DNA of 64,000 nt from Chersky-840 sp963764205 (lineage in GTDB: Bacteria; Actinomycetota; Acidimicrobiia; Acidimicrobiales; UBA8190): contig CAVXRN010000002.1 in assembly GCA_963764205.1 (NCBI GenBank), positions 1,740,208 to 1,804,207 of the forward strand. Reading direction: 5' to 3'. The first letter of the stretch is position 1. The number at the start of each line of letters is the position of its first letter. The position numbers and the translations under genes were made by a program. The notes beneath the pieces are model-generated. The model did no database searches and was not told the origin of the DNA. It saw only the letters and a program-made list of their open reading frames with translations. Positions 44,461 to 52,997 of this stretch are shown one piece after another.

Positions 44461-44510
44461 CCCACCCCGACGGGAATCGATCCCGTGTCTGCACCTTGAG
44501 AGGGTGGCCG
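44461..44510 (-). tRNA. tRNA-Glu(CTC) 3'-half remnant (not a complete tRNA)
   Basis: Reading the minus strand: an anticodon loop CTCTCAA within CCACC/GGTGC, a 4-nt variable region, then a perfect T-arm ACGGG-ATCGATT-CCCGT and an acceptor-like CGGGGTG. No matching 5' acceptor or D-arm is found upstream and no CCA follows. Such 3' tRNA halves are typical scars of integrative elements. A sister remnant is at 60921-60960. Confidence 0.55.
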
Positions 44511-44848
44511 GACCTGTGCCTGAGTTCCCAGAAGTAGCCACTGACATGGGAGTTCGTTGCTCAGCTCTTTGCGTCATGTCGTGTCGTTTTCGACCTCTGA
44601 CGGACAAAGACGGACGAAGTTCTGCGTCCGGAGAACGGCCACCCTAGAAATCCCAGAAGGGATGCAGTGCCCTGGAGAACGTCAGCCGAGGACGCCTTCG
44701 GGAGAACTCTCCCGCTGTCCTCACCATCGCCTTGTCTGGACGTGGACAGTGCCAGGCTGGGTACCTGGCATCGTTCAGGCTCTACCCGCTGCGAGCTTCA
44801 GACCCTGTGCTCAGGTCGCTCGGACCCCCTGCCGATGAACCCGATGCG

Positions 44849-45094
44849 ATGGGTGACTACACCGGACCAGAAAAACGCATCCTGCTGGCGGGGCTGCTCG
44901 GTGGTCGGGACCGAGACGAGGTGTGGTTCAAGTTCCCCGACGCCATCGAGACACTAAGTGAGCGAGGTCTTGTTCGGATCGGTCGAGAAGTCTTGGCCGA
45001 CGGCTCCGCCTTCTCGTTCCCGTTGTGTCTCAGCCCCGTCGGGGTGCAAGAGGCCAAGAGGGTCCAGGTGATCGAGGCCGGTCAGCGGACCTGA
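44849..45094 (+). CDS. Small hypothetical protein
   Basis: 81 aa from ATG 44849. GPEKRILLAGLLGGRDRDEV, FPDAIETLSERGLVRIGREV and SPVGVQEAKRVQVIEAG look like a small alpha/beta or winged-helix-like unit. The last 13 nt overlap the convergent small gene. Function unknown. Confidence 0.45.
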   Translation: MGDYTGPEKRILLAGLLGGRDRDEVWFKFPDAIETLSERGLVRIGREVLADGSAFSFPLCLSPVGVQEAKRVQVIEAGQRT

Positions 45095-45288
45095 CACGCG
45101 GACTCCCGCCTGACCCAACGATGAGTGCCATCGGACGTGGGGACCGGTTCCAGTCCCTCCTCCTGAGCCAACCTCGCCGCCATGTCCTGGTCGCCGACCA
45201 GATGTTCACGCGCGCCTTGGTCGTTGGTGACCAGGAGGTAGTTCCCGTGCCGATGCCAGAGCACCGCTGAGACTCCCCCCGTAGCCAC
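45082..45288 (-). CDS. Small hypothetical protein
   Basis: 68 aa from a GTG at 45288. LWHRHGNYLLVTNDQGAREH, LVGDQDMAARLAQEEGLEP and TSDGTHRWVRR give a conserved-looking compact protein. Convergent with the preceding gene (13-nt overlap). Confidence 0.45.
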   Translation of the reverse strand: MATGGVSAVLWHRHGNYLLVTNDQGAREHLVGDQDMAARLAQEEGLEPVPTSDGTHRWVRRESACQVR

Positions 45289-45370
45289 ATCGCCAACCTA
45301 CATGGAGGGTGTGTCGAGAGCTAAAGAGCCGGCTCACGGCGCATCCGGTGTTTTGGCTCGCCGATGGCGT

Positions 45371-45544
45371 CTACCCGTCGTCTGCCAACCGCCGAAGTTC
45401 CCGCTTCAGCGCTCTGAGCCGCCTCTCGACCTCCTGAAGCTCGGCCAGCAGCCTCATGGCCTCCTCCCGGGTCATGGCATCTGATTGGGGGTTGGCCATC
45501 GCGATACTGCGCCGCCAGGATTCCAGTTCCGACCCTCGGTCCAC
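45371..45544 (-). CDS. 57-aa SOS-box-linked coiled-coil protein
   Basis: GTG 45544 to stop 45371. VDRGSELESWRRSIAMANPQ is followed by TREEAMRLLAELQEVERRLR and ALKRELRRLADDG, a long amphipathic helix likely to dimerise. A perfect LexA-type box ends 6 nt before the start codon, so it should be DNA-damage induced with a very short leader. A degenerate paralogue with the same box is at 35581-35876. The molecular role is unknown. Confidence 0.65.
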   Translation of the reverse strand: MDRGSELESWRRSIAMANPQSDAMTREEAMRLLAELQEVERRLRALKRELRRLADDG

Positions 45545-45550
45545 GGAGTA

Positions 45551-45564
45551 CGAACATACGTTCG
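45551..45564 (-). promoter_or_regulatory. Perfect LexA-type SOS box
   Basis: CGAACATACGTTCG is palindromic in CGAAC/GTTCG and matches the actinobacterial LexA consensus. It precedes the GTG of the 57-aa gene by 6 nt on the minus strand. Confidence 0.75.
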
Positions 45565-45739
45565 CCCAAGGCGATCGCGCAAGGGGGCCTGTTGTGGTGT
45601 CCCGGGTGAAGCTGTCCAGGTGAGTCGTCGGGGCCGGATCGGCCTTCATCGGGGACGCCTACGCCGTAGGCGCCCCATCTCGGAGCCACACCTAAGGCAT
45701 CGCCCACCGTGACGGAAGGCTGCCCCCTCAGCAGTCGAG

Positions 45740-45888
45740 GAACCACTTCTCACGACGGGCGGGAGCAATGTAACGGATCGGGTGGCTCCAGCGATCAGAC
45801 GTGGGCTGGCCCGACCACCGGCACGCGTGGTCGTCGTCATCCCAGGGGTGTAGCGACGTGGCGCAGGGACCTGCTGGTCCCTGCGCCA
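45740..45888. repeat. Hairpin-bearing element, copy 1
   Basis: Alignable over about 150 nt with 61264-61419 (shared gaaccac, ggagcaatgtaacg, atcggg, acgtgggctggcc). It ends in a perfect 13-bp stem TGGCGCAGGGACC / GGTCCCTGCGCCA with loop TGCT (45859-45888). The minus strand could also encode PIRYIAPARREKWFLDC-stop. Its nature is unknown. Confidence 0.7.
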
Positions 45889-46179
45889 CAGTCGCGTTCG
45901 GATGCCCAACACCACCCGCGTGCCCAAGGACTCTGGAGCGACATCGGTCAGGGCATGCCGTGAATCGTGGCCGTCGCCGAGACACGCCCGCTCGCGGCGT
46001 CAGAGGTCGGTTGCCGGGGTGCAGGTACCCTTCGAACGCACCCGCTGGGTGGGCAAGCGCCCGAGCGTCGAGCCCATCAGGATCGGTTACCTGTGCAGCT
46101 CCGGTGAGAGTATTGGTGCCGTGGGGGTCCTCTCCGATGACGGAGGGGCAGGTTCGCCGAACCATGAGAGGAAACGCGC

Positions 46180-47424
46180 ATGAGCTTTCCAGACCTCAGG
46201 GGTGAGATCTTCATCGACCCCACCGCTTATGCCGACCAGGAGCGCTGGCATCGCGTCGCCGCCGAGCTTCGAGCAGAGGCTCCCGTACTGCGCGTCGAGG
46301 AAGAGGGCTACACGCCCTTCTGGGCGGTAACCCGCTACGAGGACGTCTTTTTCGCCTCCCGCAACAACGAACAGTTCCTGAACACTCGGAACTCTGTTCT
46401 CGGGCCGGACGCTCAGTTGGAGTTCCTCAACACTATCGGGATTGAGCCCAAGACCCTGATCCACATGGACGGCGTCGAGCATCACGACCATCGCGCCTTG
46501 GCCAATGCCTGGTTCCGGCCGAGGTCGGTGGCACAACGTCAGGCCGCGATCGATGCGATCGCCGATGACTTCGTGGCAAAGTTCCGCGACCTCGATGGCA
46601 CCTGTGACTTCGCCCAGGAGATCGCCGTGCCGTACACGCTTCGAGTGATCATGAGCATCTTCGGTGTCCCCGAAGAGGACGAGCCCACCATGTTGCGGCT
46701 CACCCAGGGCCTGTTCGGGGCGGCTGACCCCGAATACCTGGGCGACTTGAGCGACCCCTTCGCAATGATCGTCGACACGATCGGGCAGTTCGACGACTAC
46801 TTCCAGGCTCTCGCCGACGAACGTAGAGCGCACCCCACCGACGATCTGGCCACGGTCATCGCCAACGGGCAGGTGGGCGGCTGCCCCATGGACCACCACG
46901 CCACCTTGTGGTACTTCACCATCGTCGCCACCGCTGGCCACGACACCACGTCCTTCGCGCTCTCCGGCGGCCTGGAGGCCCTTCTGCGGCACCCCACCCA
47001 GGTGGTGGAGCTACAGAACGACCCCGCCCTCATCGTCAACGCCGTCGACGAGATGATTCGCTGGACCTCACCGGTCCGGCACTTCCTTCGGTACCTCACC
47101 GAGCCAACCACGCTCTCGGGTGTGGAGATCCCCGCTGGCGACCGGGTGCTCCTCTCCTATCCTTCGGCCAACCGGGACGAGGCCATTTTTGCCCAGCCCA
47201 TGGAGTTCTCGGTGTCGCGGTCCAATGCCAGCCGCTTGATTGCGTTCGGCGGCGGCGAACACTTCTGCCTCGGGTCCACGTTCGCCCGACGCGAGCTACG
47301 CACTCTCCTGCCGAAGCTGCTCGCTGCGGTCGAGACGATCGAACTCGACGGCGAGCCCCAGTGGGCGCAGGCGAACTTCGTTGGCGGAGTCAAGCACCTA
47401 CCGGTGGCGGCCACCTTCCGGTAG
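46180..47424 (+). CDS. Cytochrome P450
   Basis: 414 aa, soluble bacterial P450. The I-helix motif is ATAGHDTTSFALSGG, the K-helix ExxR is EMIRWTSPVRHF, and the haem ligand loop is FGGGEHFCLGSTFARRELR. Substrate-region words (HMDGVEHHDHRALANAWFRP) recall the steroid/fatty-acid CYP families of Actinobacteria; the true substrate is unknown. No ferredoxin partner is adjacent. GAGAGGAAACGCGC lies before the ATG. Confidence 0.93.
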   Translation: MSFPDLRGEIFIDPTAYADQERWHRVAAELRAEAPVLRVEEEGYTPFWAVTRYEDVFFASRNNEQFLNTRNSVLGPDAQLEFLNTIGIEPKTLIHMDGVEHHDHRALANAWFRPRSVAQRQAAIDAIADDFVAKFRDLDGTCDFAQEIAVPYTLRVIMSIFGVPEEDEPTMLRLTQGLFGAADPEYLGDLSDPFAMIVDTIGQFDDYFQALADERRAHPTDDLATVIANGQVGGCPMDHHATLWYFTIVATAGHDTTSFALSGGLEALLRHPTQVVELQNDPALIVNAVDEMIRWTSPVRHFLRYLTEPTTLSGVEIPAGDRVLLSYPSANRDEAIFAQPMEFSVSRSNASRLIAFGGGEHFCLGSTFARRELRTLLPKLLAAVETIELDGEPQWAQANFVGGVKHLPVAATFR

Positions 47425-47717
47425 TCGAACCGCGTTCTCGGCCGTCGCGCCGCGTCGACGGTGGTCCTCGGCTCGGCTTCCACCCTCACGCGAACCGGGA
47501 GGGTCCGAAGCCCTCCCTGCGACGCCGAGCGGTTGGTTGCCCCCACCACGCCGTCTCGGCCAAGGAGAGGTGGTGACCCGTCCACCCGTGATGCTGTCCC
47601 CGACGCTATGTCACAACCAACCGATGTGTCTACGGGCACTCGCCGACCGTCGGAGACTCCGGAGGGCAGTCGTGGTGCAGAACAGTTGTTCTCCAAACCC
47701 TGCACGGGCTGTGCCAG

Positions 47718-47984
47718 TTAGTCCCAGTGTTGGTCGTCGCGTCGTGATGACTGTTGCTGTCCTCGGCTCAGTTCCGCCCAAGCCTGTCGGCCCCGAAGTC
47801 TCGCAAGCCCGACGACCAGAGCAAGTGCAGGCGCTAGGGCGACAATCACACCTAGTACCAGGTGGCCGTGGATCATGAACCTGACTGCAACCACGACGAT
47901 GAAGACCCAGAAGGCAAGGACAACCAGCGAAACGACGCCCATGAAGAGCCAGCCGATGGCCGTCATGAGCTTCCCGAGAACCAT
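47718..47984 (-). CDS. Small two-TM membrane protein
   Basis: 88 aa: LMTAIGWLFMGVVSLVVLAF into a first helix, LVLGVIVALAPALALVVGLA as the second, then a basic/polar tail (RLRGRQAWAELSRGQQQ). No family recognised. Confidence 0.5.
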   Translation of the reverse strand: MVLGKLMTAIGWLFMGVVSLVVLAFWVFIVVVAVRFMIHGHLVLGVIVALAPALALVVGLARLRGRQAWAELSRGQQQSSRRDDQHWD

Positions 47985-48074
47985 CCCGGCGTCCTCCTGC
48001 TCCGATGTTCTGCAAGCTGATGTTGCGTTCCACCAGTTCCGGCATTGTCGCGTGCCCCACGATGAATGGCGAAC

Positions 48075-48809
48075 TCATGTGGCGCGCAGCACATAGCGAG
48101 CATCGAACCCGTCATCGGAGTAGTCGGCGACCTCGACGGTGAATCCAGTGTTCTCGAACATCACCTCAAGCAGCCAAGTGAACGTGGAGTGCTCATCGCG
48201 GACGTGCTCCTCCATTTCCCAGCGAGCCCAGTCGCCTTCGATGTCGTTGCCAAAGGGCGCGCACCACGCTTCAATCCGTTCGTCGGCCTCGTCAGGAGCG
48301 AAGCCGTAGACCACGTCCCACAGACGGAAGATGCCGCCCGGCCGCAGCATTTTGCGAATCCGGCACAGCGCCATCACCTTCCAGAAGTCAGGCAGGTGAT
48401 GAAGGGCGTACCGGGAGTAGACGATGTCGGCCAGATTGTCGGCATGGTTGTAGGTGAGGAATCCGGCGGCAGCAACCTCGACATTGTCGATACCAGCTTC
48501 GTGGAGCTTGTGATGCAGGCGCTCGCGCATGACAGACGACACGTCGACGGCAACCACGCGTCTGCACTGTGGGGCGACGGTCGACACGAACTGGCCGGTA
48601 CCACACCCGAGGTCGATGACGAGTGAGGTCTCGCCAAGCCCCCACGAGCGCAAGAGTTCGACTTCGGCCTCTGCTCGGCTGTCCATCTTTCGGTCGTATC
48701 GCTCGACGTGGACCATATCGAGATTCTCCCGACCAGCGTTGGCGAGTTCGTCGAGCAGCCACACGGGCGCGGGGCGCCGATCGTCTTTTCGGTGCTGCAT
48801 GCGTGCCAT
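48075..48809 (-). CDS. SAM-dependent class I methyltransferase
   Basis: 244 aa. LVIDLGCGTGQFVSTVAPQC is motif I, RVVAVDVSSVMRERL motif II, DIVYSRYALHHLPDFWKVMA and RPGGIFRLWDVVYGF later motifs of the Methyltransf_11/25 type. A short N-terminal helical part precedes. Substrate not inferable. Confidence 0.88.
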   Translation of the reverse strand: MARMQHRKDDRRPAPVWLLDELANAGRENLDMVHVERYDRKMDSRAEAEVELLRSWGLGETSLVIDLGCGTGQFVSTVAPQCRRVVAVDVSSVMRERLHHKLHEAGIDNVEVAAAGFLTYNHADNLADIVYSRYALHHLPDFWKVMALCRIRKMLRPGGIFRLWDVVYGFAPDEADERIEAWCAPFGNDIEGDWARWEMEEHVRDEHSTFTWLLEVMFENTGFTVEVADYSDDGFDARYVLRAT

Positions 48810-48977
48810 AGTGCCAGTCCTCGGGTCGTCATGCTGGGTGGGTTGGCTTGTCTCGGGACCACGATCACAACCGTGCCAGCCTCGACGGCAGAAGTCGATC
48901 TTGTGAAGGGCGACGGCGCACCGTCATCGGGGTCTCGTGCAGCAACATCGGATCCGACGAGCGGCCCGAGTTCCCTG

Positions 48978-49484
48978 CTACCTGGACTTCGCAGTCACTT
49001 CAATCTCGGGTGATCGCATCAGAGTCTGGAGAACCACGCAGTATCGCTCTGTCGTTTCGATCAACGCCTTGAGTTCGTCCTGCGGTGCTGAACTGGTGAG
49101 ATCGAACGACAGCCGGATCGCGGAGAACCCGACATTGGCGTTTCGATCCACTCCCAAGGTTCCTCGGAAGTCAAGGTCACCTTCCGCCCGCACGAGGCCC
49201 TCGACCTCGAAGCCCCGGTTGATAGCGACTGAGCGAAGCGTCACACCAGCACAAGCCACCAGCGCCTGGAGCAGCATGTCCCCAGAACACGCGAAGCTAC
49301 CGTCACCACCGGTAGCGGGGTGGAGGCCCGCCTCGACCATTGCGCGCCCCGTGGCCACCGAGCAGCTCACCTCTTCGTTCCCGAGACGGCCCTCCGCTTC
49401 CAACGTGATGATCGCGGCTGCCGGGTCCTCGCGATAGCGAGACTTCAGCGGGGACTGGATGGCCTTCAGTTCCTCAGAGTTCAC
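48978..49484 (-). CDS. OsmC/Ohr-family redox protein
   Basis: 168 aa from GTG 49484 with GGGAGG 5 nt upstream. The fold words are LGNEEVSCSVATG, GDGSFACSGDMLLQALVACA (first redox Cys in VACAG) and TERYCVVLQTL (second Cys). The pair fits the OsmC peroxidatic/resolving layout, so it probably reduces organic hydroperoxides. Confidence 0.85.
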   Translation of the reverse strand: MNSEELKAIQSPLKSRYREDPAAAIITLEAEGRLGNEEVSCSVATGRAMVEAGLHPATGGDGSFACSGDMLLQALVACAGVTLRSVAINRGFEVEGLVRAEGDLDFRGTLGVDRNANVGFSAIRLSFDLTSSAPQDELKALIETTERYCVVLQTLMRSPEIEVTAKSR

Positions 49485-49744
49485 GATGACCTCCCTCGTT
49501 CCGCCAACGTATGGGGACTTAAGCGTTCGTACAGGCTAACGACTGGTATCTACCCCGTGTCAACGAACGTGAGGGGCAGTCCTCGTCACTCGGGAACAAG
49601 ACCGCCATGGTCCACATCGCGTGACGGTGGACCCCGAGCTGCCCGAGACGCCGGGCGCTGCCCCCTCGTCACTAGGATTGCCCAATCGCAAACGACAATG
49701 ATCGGTTCACCACCGGCCACTCTCAGACGGAGTCGATCAGTGGA

Positions 49745-50626
49745 ATGCTGCGACAAGCATTTCAGCAGAGCCGCGCCAAGACTGAAACCCGGAAGGCCGT
49801 CCTTGCCCAAGCTCGTAGCAGGTCTCGTTCGGAGTTACGCGAGTTGCTCACGACTGAGCTGAAGGCACGAGGGCAACGGGTGCCTGCCGCACCCTTTCTC
49901 GATATGCAACTCGATCACATTCTGGCGAGTGCCAGTCCTGTTGGTTATGCGAGCGAGACTGTCAAGGGAGTCAAGCTACTCGGTGATGCAGTGACAGGAT
50001 TCATCAACCTGTTTCGCGATATGCCTCACGAGTCCACACAATCACGTGATGGTGACTTTTCAGAACCGTCGTTCGAGGAACTGAGAAGCCGCGTCATCGG
50101 GGATCACAATCGCACCGTACGGGTACAGCTTGTACCTGAAGCTCAAAGCACTATTGCCGAGGCAGGAAATGAGGGGGAGTGGCCCTTCGGCGGTTCGAGT
50201 CCTGCACGGCGGGTGGACCTTCGTCTCTCAACGGACCCCCACGTGCAGGTGTTCTTGGACGAGTATCACATTGGCGACCTCTCAGACGACGACGCACAGG
50301 AGTTCCTGCACTTCCTCAATGCGGAATCGAATACCGACCACAGGGTCACAGTCGAAGGGTGGCGCTACAAACCACCAGACGATCAGTGGCAGTTGTGGCT
50401 TGAAGTACCAGACCTATTCCACAGATCGTTCGCTGACCCCTTGGCCTGCTTCGTCTGCGGCAAGCACGTTTCGGGCGATTACTCGGCGAATCCCCAGGTC
50501 TGGATCTCGAGGCGCACCGAAACGGGCGGGAAGGCTGGACGGTCAGTCACAGCGCATTTCGATTGCATGGAGGCGGGAGAGAAACTCGCTACCGCGGAGG
50601 GAATCAAGTGGGAACGAAGATCGTAG
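49745..50626 (+). CDS. Hypothetical protein with C-terminal Cys motif
   Basis: 293 aa. The N-terminus is a charged helix (RSRSELRELLTTELKARGQR). The middle has VFLDEYHIGDLSDDDAQEFL and VTVEGWRYKPPDDQWQLWLE; the C-terminus has ACFVCGKHVSGDYSANPQVW and a later HFDC, a possible zinc site (CxxC...HxxC). No signal peptide. Its base composition is lower in GC than the men region, suggesting recent transfer. Function unknown. Confidence 0.6.
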   Translation: MLRQAFQQSRAKTETRKAVLAQARSRSRSELRELLTTELKARGQRVPAAPFLDMQLDHILASASPVGYASETVKGVKLLGDAVTGFINLFRDMPHESTQSRDGDFSEPSFEELRSRVIGDHNRTVRVQLVPEAQSTIAEAGNEGEWPFGGSSPARRVDLRLSTDPHVQVFLDEYHIGDLSDDDAQEFLHFLNAESNTDHRVTVEGWRYKPPDDQWQLWLEVPDLFHRSFADPLACFVCGKHVSGDYSANPQVWISRRTETGGKAGRSVTAHFDCMEAGEKLATAEGIKWERRS

Positions 50627-50745
50627 GCTCGCCGCTTGTTACCAGCGTCCTGAAGGGTCGATGACCCGTTTCGCCGGCTACGAGGCGCTCACAGACTGTC
50701 GCCGGAACTCTCCCGTTTCGCCTGGGCATGGACTCCGTCCAGGAA

Positions 50746-50884
50746 GATCACGACCAAACTCTCATACGCCTGGCCCGCCGAACGGGGTCAAGCTCAGCGA
50801 GCAGTCCCACCGTGGCATTGTGCGAACACGCTGACGCTAGTCCAAGGGCCGCCGATCGTGCTCATGCCCGCGAATACCGTCCTC
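50746..50884 (+). repeat. Dispersed repeat, copy B
   Basis: gatcacgaccaaactctcat through the gagcagtcccaccgtggcat and gccgatcgtgctcatgcccg regions to about 50884. It matches the centre and left of copy A but lacks both the nucleotidyltransferase 3' piece and the pnkp-like right edge. Confidence 0.7.
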
Positions 50885-51204
50885 AGGCGAGGTGATCGTG
50901 ACCGGTAGTCGATCCCTCACAGCCCTGGCAAACCCGACTCGAACTCGCGACCCCCGTCGAGAAGCTCGAGAAGGAAGCGCCGGATCTTGGACACAGTAGG
51001 CCTCGGCCGAAATCACGACGCGGGTACCGCGTCGGCGAAACGGGCAACTACCGTGCCACCCCAAGTCACTGCTGATTCCACCCCCTTCGATCACAGGAAC
51101 CAGGACCAGCTTGGGCAAGACCTCGGCTACTCGACTTCACTGAAGAGAAGGCTACTAATCTGCCCTCGGAGTCCCCCCCAGGACTTGGAAAGGCAGTACA
51201 GAAG

Positions 51205-52605
51205 ATGGGACCAGCCGAACACAATTCAATGGCCTCGCGTCGGTACCGTCGCCCCATAGGTGTCGGCGTTGCTTTCTGGATCGCAGCACTAGCGGTGGGG
51301 CTCGTGTCCAATACCGATCCAGGGACCGCTACGGCCGCACCAGCGACCATTTCACCAGAACCGACCCTCTCGAATCCCACCGCCGGTCACCCGTATCGAC
51401 ACGGTGCGGTCCCGCTTCGTACATGGCGTGCTCCTCTCAAACCGACCAACAGGGCTCGACAGCCGATGAATTCGACGTCCAAGGGGTACAGGGTTGAGGG
51501 GCCCGCGCTCAAAGGCGGTGTCAGTTTTGGCGGTGGGTCGGTCGTGACAGGGTCGCCCCACGTCTACCTCGTGTTCTGGGGGTCTCAGTGGGGGAGCCAA
51601 AGCACGGGTGTAGGAGGCTACGAGGTCTACTCGGGTGACCAAGACGATCTCGCCCCCAACTTACAGGCCTTCTTCGACGGGCTGGGAACGAACAACGAGT
51701 CGTGGAGCACGATCATGACCCAGTACTGCCAAGGAGTCCCGGCCGGGACAAAGACCTGTCCCCTGACGCCGTCGGCGAATCATGTCGCCTACCCCAGCGC
51801 CACGGTGCTCAGCGGAGTGTGGGAGGACACTTCGACTGCTTTCACCGCCGCCACGGGGGCACAGATCGCGCAAGAAGCGGCAAACGCTGCTGTCCACTTC
51901 TCCAATCCCCCGGGCGCTCAATATGTAATCGTGTCACCGAAGGGAACCGACCCCGACCAGTGGCTCAGCCCTCGCTACGGATACTGCGCCTACCACGACA
52001 ACACCGGCGATTTCCTCGGCGAGGTGACCGGACCCAACGTACCGTACACAAACATGCCCTACGTCCCCGACGTGGGCGCAGAGTGCAGCTCATTCGTCGA
52101 CCCTGGAGTCCTAGACGGCGCTGACGAGACCATCAGTCACGAGTATGCCGAAACGCTAAGTGACCCGTTCCCCTCGTCAGGGTGGACCGATCGACAAGGC
52201 AACGAGATCGCCGACAAATGCGAGAACCTCATCGGGGGCCAGCCCGGTGGTTCGACCTATTTGACGCTGGCAACCGGCACCTTCGCAGTGCAAGGCATCT
52301 GGGCCAATGACCTTGGCAAGAGAGGTGGTTGCGAAAATGCTCACGCACCTATCCTGACCACCGACCCCGGTAAACTAAAGGACGCAGTCGATCTCCCCGT
52401 GAGCCTTCAGATCGACGCGTTCGACGTCGGGGGCCGCGCTCTTTCCTACACCGCCACCAACCTTCCTGCCGGCCTCTCGATCAACACGTTCTCGGGGATC
52501 ATCTCCGGGACTCCGGTCGCACGGGGTCGCTCAGCAACCACCGTCTTGGTGTCAGACGGTTCGGCGTCCATCACCATCGGGTTCGTATGGACGATCAAAC
52601 GCTGA
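51205..52605 (+). CDS. Secreted HEYAE-motif (metallopeptidase-like / EXORDIUM-like) protein with Ig-like C-terminal domain
   Basis: 466 aa; ATG 51229 is an alternative start. A signal peptide with hydrophobic GVGVAFWIAALAVGLVS ends near TATAAPA. The core has GSPHVYLVFWGSQWGSQ, WSTIMTQYCQGVPAGTKTCP, ETISHEYAETLSDPFPSSGW (HExxE-like metal site) and DKCENL, as in EXORDIUM/PHI-1-type or related metalloprotease-like proteins. The last about 80 aa (LPVSLQIDAFDVGGRALSYT, LPAGLSINTFSGIISGTPVA) form a putative He_PIG Ig domain. Likely extracellular; activity not proven. Confidence 0.75.
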   Translation: MGPAEHNSMASRRYRRPIGVGVAFWIAALAVGLVSNTDPGTATAAPATISPEPTLSNPTAGHPYRHGAVPLRTWRAPLKPTNRARQPMNSTSKGYRVEGPALKGGVSFGGGSVVTGSPHVYLVFWGSQWGSQSTGVGGYEVYSGDQDDLAPNLQAFFDGLGTNNESWSTIMTQYCQGVPAGTKTCPLTPSANHVAYPSATVLSGVWEDTSTAFTAATGAQIAQEAANAAVHFSNPPGAQYVIVSPKGTDPDQWLSPRYGYCAYHDNTGDFLGEVTGPNVPYTNMPYVPDVGAECSSFVDPGVLDGADETISHEYAETLSDPFPSSGWTDRQGNEIADKCENLIGGQPGGSTYLTLATGTFAVQGIWANDLGKRGGCENAHAPILTTDPGKLKDAVDLPVSLQIDAFDVGGRALSYTATNLPAGLSINTFSGIISGTPVARGRSATTVLVSDGSASITIGFVWTIKR

Positions 52606-52997
52606 CCGGCTGGATCTAGAGCCCAGAATCGGATCGACCCTGGTCCGAACAAACTGAACGGGCTGAATGGCGCCACCGACGACGACCAATCCAAGCAGTC
52701 CCAACCGACTTCAATCCGAACCGCTGTCCCCTGGTCGATGGGCCGATGATCAGGTTCAGCTCTCCACCGGGCCACCGCTGATTCGATCCAAACGTGGCTC
52801 TGCCTTCCCCGCCGGTATCTCGCAGGAGCTCACGGAGGCCGGGGCGGCCATTGACTGGGAGAACCTCGGCGCACCAGTGACCGGTTTGCTGACGACAAGG
52901 TCCGCGGACCGTTTACTCTGTCGCGTATCCTTCTGCCACGGAAACGCTCACCTTCCTCTTCACCGATATCGAAGGGTCGACAGCCCTCCTTAGGCGC

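Noticed and set aside
44461..44510. Functional tRNA gene
   Set aside because: No 5' acceptor strand or D-arm can be folded to the 3' half, and no CCA follows.
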